64,000 nt of DNA, from contig NZ_CP091092.1 of assembly GCF_029633915.1 (NCBI RefSeq), positions 1,674,001 through 1,738,000 on the forward strand. The letters are read 5' to 3'. Below, in pieces: positions 55,201 through 64,000 of this stretch. The notes beneath the pieces are model-generated. The model was not told the DNA's origin, made no database searches, and saw only the letters and a list, made by a program, of their open reading frames with translations. Position 1 is the stretch's first letter. The number at the start of each line of letters is the position of its first letter. The translations under genes were made by a program, and so were the position numbers. This DNA comes from Methanomicrobium antiquum (GTDB lineage: Archaea > Halobacteriota > Methanomicrobia > Methanomicrobiales > Methanomicrobiaceae).

Positions 55201-55581
55201 TTAAAGAAGTGCAATTTTAATTGCCATATTTAGCTCAAAGTCCTCAAAAGGCTTTGCAATATATCCGGAGGGGCGTGTTTTAACAGCTCTTTCAATAATA
55301 TCATCTTCCATATGAGAACTCAGATAAATTACAGGTATGTCAGGCATATTCACTCTGATTTTTTCAACTGCTTCTATCCCGTCTATTTCTCCGGGCAGAG
55401 TTATATCCATCAATATAAGATCAGGTTTGTATGATTCGGCTTTTAAAACTCCTTCCTCACCAGTCATCGCAATTAAATAATCGCTGTATCCTATCTCTTT
55501 AAGACGCCACTGAATAAGATCTGCTAAAATTTCGTCATCTTCTACAACCAGTATTTTAATATCCGTCAACTTGCTTACCAC
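55201..55581 (-). CDS. Single-domain response regulator (receiver)
   Basis: The 126-residue protein is a receiver domain alone, with the acidic pocket VVEDDE (residues 13-18), phospho-acceptor Asp59 in LILMDITLPG, YLSSH (Ser at the Thr/Ser position) and IAKPFEDFEL with the conserved Lys. It has no output domain. The GTG at 55581 or a TTG at 55569 could be the start. It lies 85 bp after the five-PAS kinase on the same strand, so it is the probable partner of that kinase. Confidence 0.92.
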   Translation of the reverse strand: MVSKLTDIKILVVEDDEILADLIQWRLKEIGYSDYLIAMTGEEGVLKAESYKPDLILMDITLPGEIDGIEAVEKIRVNMPDIPVIYLSSHMEDDIIERAVKTRPSGYIAKPFEDFELNMAIKIALL

Positions 55582-55666
55582 CGTTTTTTTATTTTTAAAG
55601 ATTATACAATAAATATCTATTCCGGACTAAATATTATTTAAAATAAACAATATTCAAAATAACTGA

Positions 55667-58603
55667 TTAATCCAAAACCTCATCATTTACAATTCTATAA
55701 TATTCGGGAGGAAGAATTATCTCAAAGTGTGCTCCTTTCCCATATATTCCTGTTTCAACAATCTTTAAGGTCGTAATGCCTAATATCTCCTTTGTTAGGA
55801 ATAAGCCAAGACCTGTATTGCTCCCAAACCCATGATCAAAAATACGGGATTTTAATTTCTCAGGAACACCAATACCATCGTCCTCTACCACAATAACACC
55901 TGTTTTATTCTTTCTCTCAAATGAAATATCAACTAAAGAAACCTTTTGTCCATGTCTTACTGCATTGTCAAGCAGGTTGAAAAATATTTTTTCAAGCATT
56001 GGATCGGCATAAATCTCCAGATGAGGCATTGAAACGTTCAGATTTATTCCCATACTTTTTGCTTTGGACTGCATTTTTTTCGTAATCAGATCAACTCTTT
56101 GCCAGACGGGACTTTCAACTCCGATATTATGATAATCCCTTGTAAAGATGATCTGTTCCTGAATATTTCCAGATGCCTGCTTTATTCTTTCAAGGTGGTG
56201 AATCAGCTCTTCATTTCCCTCGACTTTTCTATACATCAGATCTGTAAATCCGTTTATTCCGGCAATCTGGTTTAGTATATCATGCCGCGTTATACTTGAC
56301 AAAAGGTTTAATTTTCGGTTGGCTTCAGATATTGCATTTTGGTACTGCTTTATCTGGGTAATATCCTGCATTATGCCGACAATACGAACAGGTATTCCTA
56401 AAGCGTCTGATTCCGCAATCTTTCCCATTACATTTATCCACTTATATCTGCCATTTTTGCACAGGATATGATATTCAGATTCAAACTGATGGCTGTCCGG
56501 GTCAAATTTTTTTCCCTCAACACCGGTTATGCCGGTGAAAAAGTCCATAACGTCTGAGAAGAACTGAATCTGAAGTAATTCTCTCCAGTTGGTTTGTAAA
56601 CATTCCTCATCCAGATTCCCATAACCAAACATTTCTTTGTAATTTCCTGAGAAGAATATGTGATCATTTTTCATATCCCAATCCCATACACATACACCGG
56701 CACCCTGGATTGCAAGATTTAAGCGCTCTTCACTTACCAAAAGGGCCTCTTCCATCTTTTTTCGTGTAGAGATGTCAATTCCGATTCCTCTTGCACCTGT
56801 AACATTTCCGCTCTTTTCAATAAGGCTTACATAAACAAGCATCGGGAATTTTGTTCCGTCAAATCTCTGTGCAGTGTATTCAAATGATGTCTCAGAATTG
56901 TGACCTGAAATTATCTGATTGAAATTTTGTCTGGAAATTTCTTTTTCTTCCGGTGCTATTGCCTCCCAGAAACAGATTCCCTTCCCGATTATGTCATTAT
57001 CTGCCTGGAATGATTCAAAGCCGTTTTTGTTCAGGAATGTTACACGACCTTCAGTGTCTAATTCAAAGACAATCTGTGGCAGAAGATCTGTTAAATTCCT
57101 AAATCTCTTCTCACTTTCAATCAGTGCATCTTCAGCTATTTTCTTCTCTGTTATATCTCTGACAACAGACTGTACAATCCCTTTCTCGCCTGAAACAATG
57201 CTTGCACTTACCTCAACAATAACATTTTTCCCATCTTTTCTTACCATTTCAGACTCAAAAAAAAGATTTTTCTTCTTTTTAAGTTCAGAAATAATATCAT
57301 TTACAGAATTACGGGAATCCTTAGAGAAAAGATCAAAAATATTTCCTCCAAGAATATATTCGCTGTTGTAACCAAGCATCAGTGCAAGCCGCTCGTTTAT
57401 ATCAATTATTTTTCCGTTTGTGTAATGAATTAAGACAGCATCGTTTGAATTTTCAAACAGACTTCTGTACTTTTTTTCACTACTCTTAAGAGCACTTTCC
57501 ATCTGCTTTCTCTGGCTGATGTCAATTGCAATTCCACGAAGTCCGGTAATTGTCGAGTCTGAAAAAACATAGCTTATATTCATCATTACAGGAAATACGG
57601 AGTTGTCTTTTCTTTTTCCTGTGTATTCGGTAGCACCTACAATGTGCCCTGTCATGAACCAGTCAAAATTCTGTTTTGCCCTTTCTTTATCTGAATCTGC
57701 AAGAATATCCCAGAATTTCATCCCATTTGTCAGTTCATCAGGCTCATATCCAAACATGTTTATAGAATATCTGGTTGCAAAGGAGAAATTACCCTGCTCA
57801 TCTAATTCAAAGATTAAATCAGGTATCTGATTTGTAATGACACGAAACCGGTTTTCGCTCTCCTGCAAGGCATCCAGAGCATTGTTTCTCTCTGTAATAT
57901 CACGGATGAAAGCATGAACATAGCCATTTTCAGCATCTGTAATACTTGAGCTCATCTCAAAATAACGATAATCTCCCGAGGGAATTTTTACTTTTCCTTC
58001 TGCATATGAGTGACCTGTTTTTTTTAATTTTTCAAAACCTTCATCAAAAAGAGATGTTTCTCCGGATAAACCAAGACTTTTAATTGTCAGACGGCATTCT
58101 TTCTCAATTTCAAAAATCTCATTCCCTTTATTGTTGCAACACAATACATCTCCATCCAGATTATAGACCATAACGATGTCGTTTGTATTTTCAAAAAGAT
58201 TCAGATAATTTTTCTTGTACTGTCGAAGCTTTTTTCCACCGGTTTTAAAGCCCTCTGATAAAACTGATGATCCGATTCCTACGCCAAGATATGTAAAAAC
58301 AAACAGGATTGCGGCCGCAAGGTTGTAATAATCGTCATATGATACGAAAAGAATAAGCAGATAATACAAAATACCAAGAACAATGGTTATCCAAAAACCC
58401 TTTTCCGGGTACATGTAAATTAAAAGAAAGAGAGGAAAATAAAAGATATGAGATATGAAAAAGATTATTCCGTCACTAAAAAGATATAACGCAATTTCAC
58501 TAATTAAAATTGTGAATATCAGCACTCCGAGAAGAATATAATTCCAAAAAGGCTCTATTTCTTTTTTACTTTTAAGCTTTAGAAAATTGATATTATAAGA
58601 CAA
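55667..58603 (-). CDS. Membrane sensor histidine kinase with five PAS domains
   Basis: The 978-residue protein has four or five membrane helices in residues 18-115 and then PAS domains at about 131-245, 250-370, 372-490, 495-615 and 620-755. Each of the middle ones ends in the typical RDITE or IDISxRK linker. The kinase core has His774 in SSITRHDILNQI, the N-box FFNLLDNAVRHG and NTGLGLFLTKEIL. TTG start with AGGTG seven bases upstream. Its arrangement resembles the kinase at 12854 with extra PAS units. The following receiver gene is its likely target. Confidence 0.93.
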   Translation of the reverse strand: MSYNINFLKLKSKKEIEPFWNYILLGVLIFTILISEIALYLFSDGIIFFISHIFYFPLFLLIYMYPEKGFWITIVLGILYYLLILFVSYDDYYNLAAAILFVFTYLGVGIGSSVLSEGFKTGGKKLRQYKKNYLNLFENTNDIVMVYNLDGDVLCCNNKGNEIFEIEKECRLTIKSLGLSGETSLFDEGFEKLKKTGHSYAEGKVKIPSGDYRYFEMSSSITDAENGYVHAFIRDITERNNALDALQESENRFRVITNQIPDLIFELDEQGNFSFATRYSINMFGYEPDELTNGMKFWDILADSDKERAKQNFDWFMTGHIVGATEYTGKRKDNSVFPVMMNISYVFSDSTITGLRGIAIDISQRKQMESALKSSEKKYRSLFENSNDAVLIHYTNGKIIDINERLALMLGYNSEYILGGNIFDLFSKDSRNSVNDIISELKKKKNLFFESEMVRKDGKNVIVEVSASIVSGEKGIVQSVVRDITEKKIAEDALIESEKRFRNLTDLLPQIVFELDTEGRVTFLNKNGFESFQADNDIIGKGICFWEAIAPEEKEISRQNFNQIISGHNSETSFEYTAQRFDGTKFPMLVYVSLIEKSGNVTGARGIGIDISTRKKMEEALLVSEERLNLAIQGAGVCVWDWDMKNDHIFFSGNYKEMFGYGNLDEECLQTNWRELLQIQFFSDVMDFFTGITGVEGKKFDPDSHQFESEYHILCKNGRYKWINVMGKIAESDALGIPVRIVGIMQDITQIKQYQNAISEANRKLNLLSSITRHDILNQIAGINGFTDLMYRKVEGNEELIHHLERIKQASGNIQEQIIFTRDYHNIGVESPVWQRVDLITKKMQSKAKSMGINLNVSMPHLEIYADPMLEKIFFNLLDNAVRHGQKVSLVDISFERKNKTGVIVVEDDGIGVPEKLKSRIFDHGFGSNTGLGLFLTKEILGITTLKIVETGIYGKGAHFEIILPPEYYRIVNDEVLD

Positions 58604-58625
58604 TTATTTTCACCTGAAAATTATC

Positions 58626-58689
58626 AAAAAACGTCCATGAAATTATATTTCATGCACGATTTCATGTAAGTTACGAAGTAACTTTCATC
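58626..58689 (-). repeat. Dispersed repeat, copy 11 (module B, minus orientation)
   Basis: It reads AAAACGTCCATGAAATTATATTTCATG, then CACGATTTCATGTAAGTTACGAAGTAACTTTCAT. The perfect core AAGTTACGAAGTAACTT and the palindrome ATGAAATTATATTTCAT are both intact. It starts only 23 bp upstream of the TTG start of the five-PAS kinase, where it must lie in the promoter or the 5' leader. Confidence 0.85.
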
Positions 58690-59001
58690 TAAAACCAAAT
58701 TTTTGCTACATTTGCATATTAACAGTTGCATATCCTGTTGAAGCACCCATATTATATTGATATATTATGGAAGTATAACTCATACTGTTATAACACATTC
58801 GATTCTTATCTGCAATAATCATTACTGATAATTTCTATCGATATTAATTATTTTGAACAATATTTCAATAAAACCTGAAAAACGAAATATTCCATACCAT
58901 TATAGAAAATAAACCATATACAATAAAATCAGAGTACGGGATTTATGTAAAGATGTTTAAAAAAGATACTTAATTACAGAAAAAGATCATATAATATAAG
59001 C

Positions 59002-59613
59002 ATGACCGACCCGTATGAATCTCTTTTAAAGGAGGCTTACAGCAATATTACCGAAAAGTCCGGAGATGAAGGACGTTTTATAGTGCCGGATGCCAAAGTC
59101 TACATCGAAGGAAAAACAACTGTTCTTGAAAATTTTTCTGAAATTGTTTCAACCTTAAGGCGCGAACCTGATCATGTGATGAAATATCTTCTGGGAGAGC
59201 TTGGAACTGCAGGAAAAATTGACGGAAACAGGGCAATTTTCAATGGTAAATTTGATAAAACACAGATTTCCGGATTGATCTCAAAATACACAGAGGACTA
59301 CGTAATATGTTCTGAATGTGGAAAGCCTGATACAAGACTTGTAAAAGACGGAAGAATAATTACCCTTAGATGTGATGCCTGCGGAGGTCACAGACCTGTC
59401 AGGAAGAGAAAGGCAAAGCCCGAAGGCGCCGCAGGACAGCTTGAAGAAGGAGCTGAAATGAACGTTGACATCCAGTTCCTGTCAAAACGTGGAGATGGTG
59501 TTGCAAAGGTTGGCAAATACACACTTTATGTCGCAGGCACAAAACCGGGTCAGACTGTAAAAGTCAAAATTACGAGAGTTGCAGGCTCCATTGGCTTTAC
59601 AGAAAAGATTTAA
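59002..59613 (+). CDS. Translation initiation factor aIF2 beta with TRAM domain
   Basis: aIF2-beta helps deliver initiator tRNA. Residues 1-135 match aIF2-beta, including [20 protein letters not shown] and a four-cysteine zinc site (CSECGKPD and CDACGGHR). Residues 150-203 form a TRAM RNA-binding domain ([19 protein letters not shown], then [14 protein letters not shown]). Fusion of the two is known from some methanogens. No ribosome site precedes the ATG; the transcript is probably leaderless. Confidence 0.95.
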   Translation: MTDPYESLLKEAYSNITEKSGDEGRFIVPDAKVYIEGKTTVLENFSEIVSTLRREPDHVMKYLLGELGTAGKIDGNRAIFNGKFDKTQISGLISKYTEDYVICSECGKPDTRLVKDGRIITLRCDACGGHRPVRKRKAKPEGAAGQLEEGAEMNVDIQFLSKRGDGVAKVGKYTLYVAGTKPGQTVKVKITRVAGSIGFTEKI

Positions 59614-59679
59614 ACAATTTCAAAATATTCAGATTTTTCTTTCATTTTTTTAAATTTTCAAAGTTTTCTAAGTTTTTGC

Positions 59680-59755
59680 CATGAAACTTAAAAAAAATCC
59701 GAAAAGATCTTCATTGCTTTCTGTGTGATAAAAAAACGCCATACGGGTTTTTAAC
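59680..59755 (+). repeat. Dispersed repeat, diverged copy 12 (module A)
   Basis: CCATGAAACTTAAAAAAAATCCGAAAAGATCTTCATTGCTTTCTGTGTGATAAAAAAACGCCAT follows the order of module A (ATGAAAGTC, TCCTGATAGACTTTCATCAC, TTTGTGTGATGAAAAACGCTCAT) with gaps. It lies between the convergent aIF2-beta and rpoL genes. Confidence 0.5.
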
Positions 59756-59813
59756 AGTAAATATAAATAAAATGAAAAAAATTAAAATGTAAAAAAAATT
59801 TCCCGGTTTTTCT

Positions 59814-60083
59814 TCAGGCCTTTTCAACAAGTTCAATCAGATTTGCGCAGTCCGATGAAACGGCTTTTGCCGCGTTAATAATTGCCTCAATTGGATCTTT
59901 TTTGTTTTTTGTTGAAACCAGTAAAACAGGATCTGTAAATGTGTACTCATTATAGTACTGGGCAACATCAACATCCGGGTTTTTTAAGATCTCTTCTTTT
60001 AAAGTGTTCATATAGGTATGGTTTTCACCCAGAAAAGCAATCCTTGCTTTATCCTCTGTCAGCTCAAGTATTTTTATTTCCAT
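59814..60083 (-). CDS. rpoL: DNA-directed RNA polymerase subunit Rpo11 (RpoL)
   Basis: Rpo11 pairs with Rpo3 during RNA polymerase assembly, like eukaryotic RPB11. From the ATG at 60083 the product is 89 residues, the usual length, starting MEIKILELTEDKARIAFLGE. Typical family parts are the DHTxxN-like NHTYMNTLKEEIL and YNEYTFTDPVLLV. The frame from 60116 adds 11 residues without family character. Confidence 0.92.
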   Translation of the reverse strand: MEIKILELTEDKARIAFLGENHTYMNTLKEEILKNPDVDVAQYYNEYTFTDPVLLVSTKNKKDPIEAIINAAKAVSSDCANLIELVEKA

Positions 60084-60237
60084 AGATAACCATACGTTTG
60101 TGCTTTTTGAAGTCATAAGATTATTGGTTATTGCATTACAGAAAAAGATGTCATAATAGTATCCATAACCTCTGCTCCTCTGCTAAAACATATTAAAGAT
60201 TAAAATAAGTTTACAAATTTTAAGCAGAAATTCAGAA

Positions 60238-60957
60238 CTAAATCTCAAATATATCGCCATCTGATGCGATATTATCCCAGTTGAACGGAATGTTATGACT
60301 CATGTGGATAAACCGAAATTCCTTTGGCGAAAGGGATTTTGCAAGATCTAATGCTTCTTTGTAATTCATGTGTTTTCCAATATGAACAGAAGGAGGCATC
60401 AGCGCATCCAGGAATAAAATATCACAGTCTTTTAGCGCTTCTAAGGTCTCATTGGATAATTTATTGTTCGTATCAGAAGTAAATCCAATTCTTTTTCCAT
60501 CGCACTCAACAACAACGCCGCATGTGTACATCGGCGGGTGGTTTACCTCAACAAATTTAAAATTCATTCCAAAAAGAGAAAAGGATTCATACGGAATTAT
60601 CCTGTTCTTCTCAAAATGAAGGAAGTGGAAAAACCCTTCAATATCATCCATCGCACGGTCTGCCGCGTATGCCGGGGGAAATGCCTGGACGCGGTAGAAC
60701 TCGTTGTAGCCGGCAATATGATCGTAATGCCCGTGAGTCCATAAGACTGCATCAATGTGGGGCGAACTGTAAAGCAAAAGCTGTTTTCTTAAATCCGGCG
60801 ATGTGTCAATTAAAATATGGTGGTTCTCATTTTCAATTAAAAATGACGTCCGAAGTCTCTCTTTTCCCTCACTGAGTGCAAATTTACAGTTTTCGCACTG
60901 ACAGCCGATTCTGGGTGTACCTACAGTATCACCTGTTCCAAGTACCGTTACTTTCAT
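60238..60957 (-). CDS. MBL-fold metallo-hydrolase (PhnP-like)
   Basis: The 239-residue protein has the metallo-beta-lactamase metal motif THGHYDHIAGYNEF (HxHxDH), a second set in VEVNHPP, FTSDTNNKLS (Asp) and HMSHNIPF (final His). The N-terminal GTGDTVGTPRIGCQCENCKF has a CxCxxC zinc site, a mark of PhnP-type phosphodiesterases. The substrate here is unknown. It starts with ATGA overlapping the AAA ATPase stop (4 bp), so translation is coupled. Confidence 0.88.
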   Translation of the reverse strand: MKVTVLGTGDTVGTPRIGCQCENCKFALSEGKERLRTSFLIENENHHILIDTSPDLRKQLLLYSSPHIDAVLWTHGHYDHIAGYNEFYRVQAFPPAYAADRAMDDIEGFFHFLHFEKNRIIPYESFSLFGMNFKFVEVNHPPMYTCGVVVECDGKRIGFTSDTNNKLSNETLEALKDCDILFLDALMPPSVHIGKHMNYKEALDLAKSLSPKEFRFIHMSHNIPFNWDNIASDGDIFEI

Positions 60958-62237
60958 ATTGAGGCACTCTGACGAATATTATCTCTGTCGCGGACGGAAT
61001 CCATACCCTGTTCAATATCAGAAGCAGTCATGACAAAACTGTCACGCATAAGAGCAGAAATTACCGACTCTTTTATCATTATCCTTAAATCAGCGCCTGT
61101 GAAACCTTCGGTGTCTTCGGCAAGCTCATCATAATTGCAGGTGCAGTCAAGCTCTTTTGTAATCTTTAAAAGAATCTTCTTTCTCATCAATAGATCAGGA
61201 AGCGGGAACTCGACAACATCATCAAACCTTCTCCATGCCGCTTCATCAAGCATTCCGGGGTGGTTTGTCGCACCAATCAGAAGAACTCCGTTTTTGACAA
61301 AGCTGATTGTGTCAATGTTTTTAAGAAGCATGTTTACAGCACGCTTCATAGCGCCGTTATCCTCTGTAACCCTGCTTCTTGCGACAAAGTCAAATTCATC
61401 AATGAACAGAATACACGGAGAAAGTCTTCTTGCAAGGTCAAATATCCGGTCGATGTTTTTGGATGTCTCCCCTAAATACTGGGATGTGACCATTGCAAGC
61501 CTGACTTCCAAAAGAGGCATACGAAGCTTTTTTGCCATTGCAAGCGCCAAAGATGTTTTTCCGGTTCCTGGCGGACCTACAAACAAAAGCTTTCCAAGCT
61601 CGTATATCTTTCTTTCACGCAGAAAGTCCAGATTTTTAAGAGCAATGTCAATTTTCCTTATAGTTTCCTCCTGTCTTGCAGTGCAGACCAAATCCTCAAG
61701 CGAATACTCTCCCTCTTCAGGTGAACTTATAAGGATTAAATTTCTCGCCGACTTTAACTCCTCGTCATCGCCGACAATCTCCTCAATCCTTGCCTCAAGA
61801 TACTCTTTTGAGTCCTGATATCTTACAATTGAATTTTTTGATTCCTCATAGGAAACATCTCCCATTTTTGCCTGTTCATAATAGTAGGCAAGAACAGGAT
61901 TGTTTTTTACCCTTTCTTTACAGTCCTGCCTGAAAAACCACCCGGCCGCTGCTTCAAGCGCGGATATGCCAATTCTCTTTCCAAAATCGTCATATTTTAC
62001 GAAGGGATTCTTACTGACATGGGAATATGCATCAGAAATCCCAAGCACTTTATCAGCAACACTTTCACTGACGGTGACAGGCCTTTCTATGTCTATATTG
62101 CATCCTTTCGCACAGGTGAGTTTTCTGAATTTAACTGGGAGATCATCCATATTCAGATTTTCATATTTGTTTACAATCTCCGCTGTTAACAAAAGCTCCA
62201 GTACTTCTAAGGACATTATATCTGTTTCTGTAGACAT
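60954..62237 (-). CDS. AAA+ ATPase
   Basis: The 427-residue protein has an N-terminal helical part (1-170) and one AAA module: Walker A GPPGTGKTS, Walker B ILFIDEFDF, sensor 1 GATNHP, an arginine-finger region DEAAWRRFDDVVEFPLP and a C-terminal lid (GFTGADLRIM). The N-terminal region is not a known protease-partner domain. TATA-like TATATAA (62250-62257) lies too close to the first ATG; the ATG at 62216 (MSLEVLEL) may be the real start. It overlaps the MBL-fold gene by 4 bp, which suggests a joint role. Confidence 0.9.
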   Translation of the reverse strand: MSTETDIMSLEVLELLLTAEIVNKYENLNMDDLPVKFRKLTCAKGCNIDIERPVTVSESVADKVLGISDAYSHVSKNPFVKYDDFGKRIGISALEAAAGWFFRQDCKERVKNNPVLAYYYEQAKMGDVSYEESKNSIVRYQDSKEYLEARIEEIVGDDEELKSARNLILISSPEEGEYSLEDLVCTARQEETIRKIDIALKNLDFLRERKIYELGKLLFVGPPGTGKTSLALAMAKKLRMPLLEVRLAMVTSQYLGETSKNIDRIFDLARRLSPCILFIDEFDFVARSRVTEDNGAMKRAVNMLLKNIDTISFVKNGVLLIGATNHPGMLDEAAWRRFDDVVEFPLPDLLMRKKILLKITKELDCTCNYDELAEDTEGFTGADLRIMIKESVISALMRDSFVMTASDIEQGMDSVRDRDNIRQSASI

Positions 62238-62306
62238 GCGTACAACTTATTATATAGCTCTTTAATTGGCATATATGTATCTCTGATTTACTATACCGTG
62301 CATTTT

Positions 62307-63182
62307 TTATGCAGTTGTTACAATGCACCCGTCTTCTGTTACAATCAGAGTGTGCTCTTTTTGTGACACATATGATCCTGAAACGTCATGTAAGACAGGA
62401 TATCCGCGAAGGATTCCCTGCTGACATAGCCTGACAAGATTTATGTCTTTATTGGGAGTTTTGTACCATCTTCGTGAAAAAGGCAGTGTTTTTCTCTTTT
62501 CAATATCTTTCATAAGCCTTCTTGCACTTGGGAGACGGGTCTGTTTTTTTGATATCTGGCTGAATATCTCAACCCGCTGACCGTCAGTTACCTGACCTGA
62601 ACCGGTAGAGGCAAAAGGCTCGACTGCAAAGACCATTCCTTCTTCAATTACAGTTCCACCGTTTATTGAAACATTCGGAATTATAGGAATCCCATGTAGC
62701 AGGAATTTTCCAAGTCCGTGTCCTGTAAGATTTGATACAGGTCTGTAGCCTTTCTTTTCAATCTCGGCTTCTACAGCTCCTCCAAGCTCTCCTGTTGTGA
62801 TACCGGGTTTTACAAGCGCAATTACCGCATCCAGTGCATTTGAAGAGGCTTCAACAAGACTTTTATGATCTCCCAAATCCACTGTCACTGCAGTATCGGC
62901 AACATAGCCTTCAATATGAACACCAAGATCTACTTTGACAACATCCCCTTTTGAAAATACTCTTTCATCACCTTCGGATGCGGTGTCATGCGCCGCCGCA
63001 TCATTTAAAGAAATATTTACAGGAAATGCAATTTCTGCTCCTTCTGAAAGTATTGCCTGTTCTGCAAACTCTACGACATCAAGAATCAAAACTCCGGGTT
63101 TTACCATCGCCGCGGCTTCATCCCGATATTTTTTAGCTATCTTTCCGGCTGTGATATAATTATCAAATATCTCGTCATCCAT
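62307..63182 (-). CDS. map: Methionine aminopeptidase, type II
   Basis: This enzyme removes the N-terminal Met from new proteins. The 291-residue protein has the metal ligands spread as in the family: DVVKVDLGVHIEGYVADTAV (two Asp), GHGLGKFLLHG (His) and FAVEPFAST (Glu). The type II insert is present around residues 180-245. Its ATG overlaps the stop of the upstream peptidase gene by one base (TAATG). Confidence 0.95.
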   Translation of the reverse strand: MDDEIFDNYITAGKIAKKYRDEAAAMVKPGVLILDVVEFAEQAILSEGAEIAFPVNISLNDAAAHDTASEGDERVFSKGDVVKVDLGVHIEGYVADTAVTVDLGDHKSLVEASSNALDAVIALVKPGITTGELGGAVEAEIEKKGYRPVSNLTGHGLGKFLLHGIPIIPNVSINGGTVIEEGMVFAVEPFASTGSGQVTDGQRVEIFSQISKKQTRLPSARRLMKDIEKRKTLPFSRRWYKTPNKDINLVRLCQQGILRGYPVLHDVSGSYVSQKEHTLIVTEDGCIVTTA

Positions 63183-64000
63183 TATATTCTAAGCTCCTCT
63201 TTGTATTGTGTAAAGCAGTCAAAACCAAAATCGGTTACAAGACCTATGTCTTCAAGGCGGACACCGCCGTGTTTTTTGTAATAAAGGCCAGGCTCCACTG
63301 CAATTATATTTCCTGACTGAAGTTCTTTTCCGGACGGGGAAAGTGAGGGGGATTCATGAATTGCAAGTCCGACACCATGGCCCAGACTGTGAATGAACCC
63401 TTCGGTCTCAGTCATATATCCATTCTCTTCAAAAAAATTCATCACTGCATCATACAGGAATTTTCCAGTCACATTTGAACGGATGAGACTTTTTGCATGC
63501 ATTTTTGCGTCATATACACATTTATACATATCCTCTATCTCTGAAGAGGGCTCACCCCTTACAACAGTACGTGTCATATCAGAGTGGTATCCTGTCTTTA
63601 TTTCACAGGGGAAGATGTCGATTACAACAGGCTCATTTTCTAATATCACGCCATCTCCTGTTGCATGTGGCATTGCAGTTTCATATCCACATGAAGCAAT
63701 TGTGTCTTTGGCAGTAAAACCCCTTTTTAAAAGAAAACACTCTATTTCTGATTTTAGATAATCAGATGTAAGCGGCACTTCATTTATTTCAAGTTCGCCG
63801 TTATCTGAATCCGCATTTTTTATCATTTCAATTGCAAATTCCATTGCGGCATCGGTTGCTTTCTGGCATCTGCGAACAGCACTGATCTCATCTGCCGATT
63901 TTACAGAGCGCATCTCTTCAATACTGCCTCTATCAATTCTAACCTCGCAGAATTTTTCAAGCTCTTTTGCAAGTATGATCGGGAAGTTATGAGGAACAAG
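63182..64000 (-). CDS. Xaa-Pro peptidase, M24B family (N-terminus outside window)
   Basis: The frame is open to the right edge, beyond the ATG at 63913, so the gene is cut by the window and its N-terminal part is missing. The 272 visible residues hold the pita-bread catalytic domain: EMRSVKSADEISAVRRCQKA at its start, then VVIDIFPCE, GYHSDMTRTVV (two metal ligands), HSLGHGVGLAIHE (His), AVEPGLYY (Glu) and GVRLEDIGLV (Glu). The order is that of PepQ/PepP-type dipeptidases. It overlaps map by one base. Confidence 0.93.
   Translation of the reverse strand, partial: LVPHNFPIILAKELEKFCEVRIDRGSIEEMRSVKSADEISAVRRCQKATDAAMEFAIEMIKNADSDNGELEINEVPLTSDYLKSEIECFLLKRGFTAKDTIASCGYETAMPHATGDGVILENEPVVIDIFPCEIKTGYHSDMTRTVVRGEPSSEIEDMYKCVYDAKMHAKSLIRSNVTGKFLYDAVMNFFEENGYMTETEGFIHSLGHGVGLAIHESPSLSPSGKELQSGNIIAVEPGLYYKKHGGVRLEDIGLVTDFGFDCFTQYKEELRI

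Overview
The window looks like a chromosome segment of a low-GC methanogenic archaeon. I infer the order Methanomicrobiales, perhaps a Methanoplanus-like genus; the order is much firmer than the genus. The evidence is a complete F420-reducing hydrogenase operon (frhADGB), the methanopterin-pathway GTP cyclohydrolase MptA, phosphoseryl-tRNA synthetase SepS, archaeal release factor aRF1, wyosine enzyme Taw1, Rpo11 (RpoL), a TRAM-fused aIF2-beta, an archaellin, several methanogen-restricted DUF families (DUF2193, DUF2180, DUF2124) and an archaeal-type phosphoribulokinase. Genes are AT-rich, many begin with GTG or TTG after a clear Shine-Dalgarno sequence, and others follow a TATA box so closely that they are probably leaderless.

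Layout. 1-5.7 kb: UDP-GlcNAc pathway genes (glmM, glmU, a second nucleotidyltransferase, glmS). 5.8-6.0 kb: a short ISL3-like MITE. 6.1-9.3 kb: a DUF364-like protein, a cyclase-family hydrolase and sufCB. 9.9-10.9 kb: phosphoribulokinase. 11.4-14.6 kb: an HTH regulator, a decayed radical-SAM gene and a PAS histidine kinase. 14.9-18 kb: a zinc-ribbon protein, then a DUF2193-DUF2180-aquaporin operon. 18.7-28.8 kb: DUF1848, an aRF1-argS-taw1-sepS translation operon, a lipoprotein hydrolase, a Nudix enzyme and queDEC. 29.5-33 kb: rps12-rps7-fusA behind a structured leader. 33-36.7 kb: an accessory island with gene fragments, a repeat array, a toxin-antitoxin pair, a stand-alone PrimPol-like protein and a frameshifted receiver-PAS-kinase gene. 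36.9-41.3 kb: pdxTS and a receiver/PAS kinase. 42-47 kb: membrane proteins, archaellin, an antiporter and DUF2124. 47.5-52.5 kb: frhADGB and mptA. 53-58.6 kb: purL, a response regulator and a five-PAS kinase. 59-64 kb: aIF2-beta, rpoL, an MBL-fold hydrolase, an AAA ATPase, map and a partial Xaa-Pro peptidase.

How the parts fit. The core is ordinary methanogen housekeeping: amino-sugar, pyridoxal phosphate, preQ0/archaeosine, purine and methanopterin synthesis, translation, and H2/F420 electron flow. Over it lies a sensory layer of four PAS histidine kinases that share one unusual H-box (RHDxxNQ), and a dispersed palindromic repeat family of about a dozen copies. The repeat sits immediately upstream of three of the four kinases and beside both clusters of decayed genes. 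The repeat/kinase association, the small toxin-antitoxin/PrimPol island and the DUF2193-DUF2180-aquaporin operon are the parts most likely to hold undescribed biology. I found no tRNA or rRNA gene, no CRISPR array and no intact transposase.
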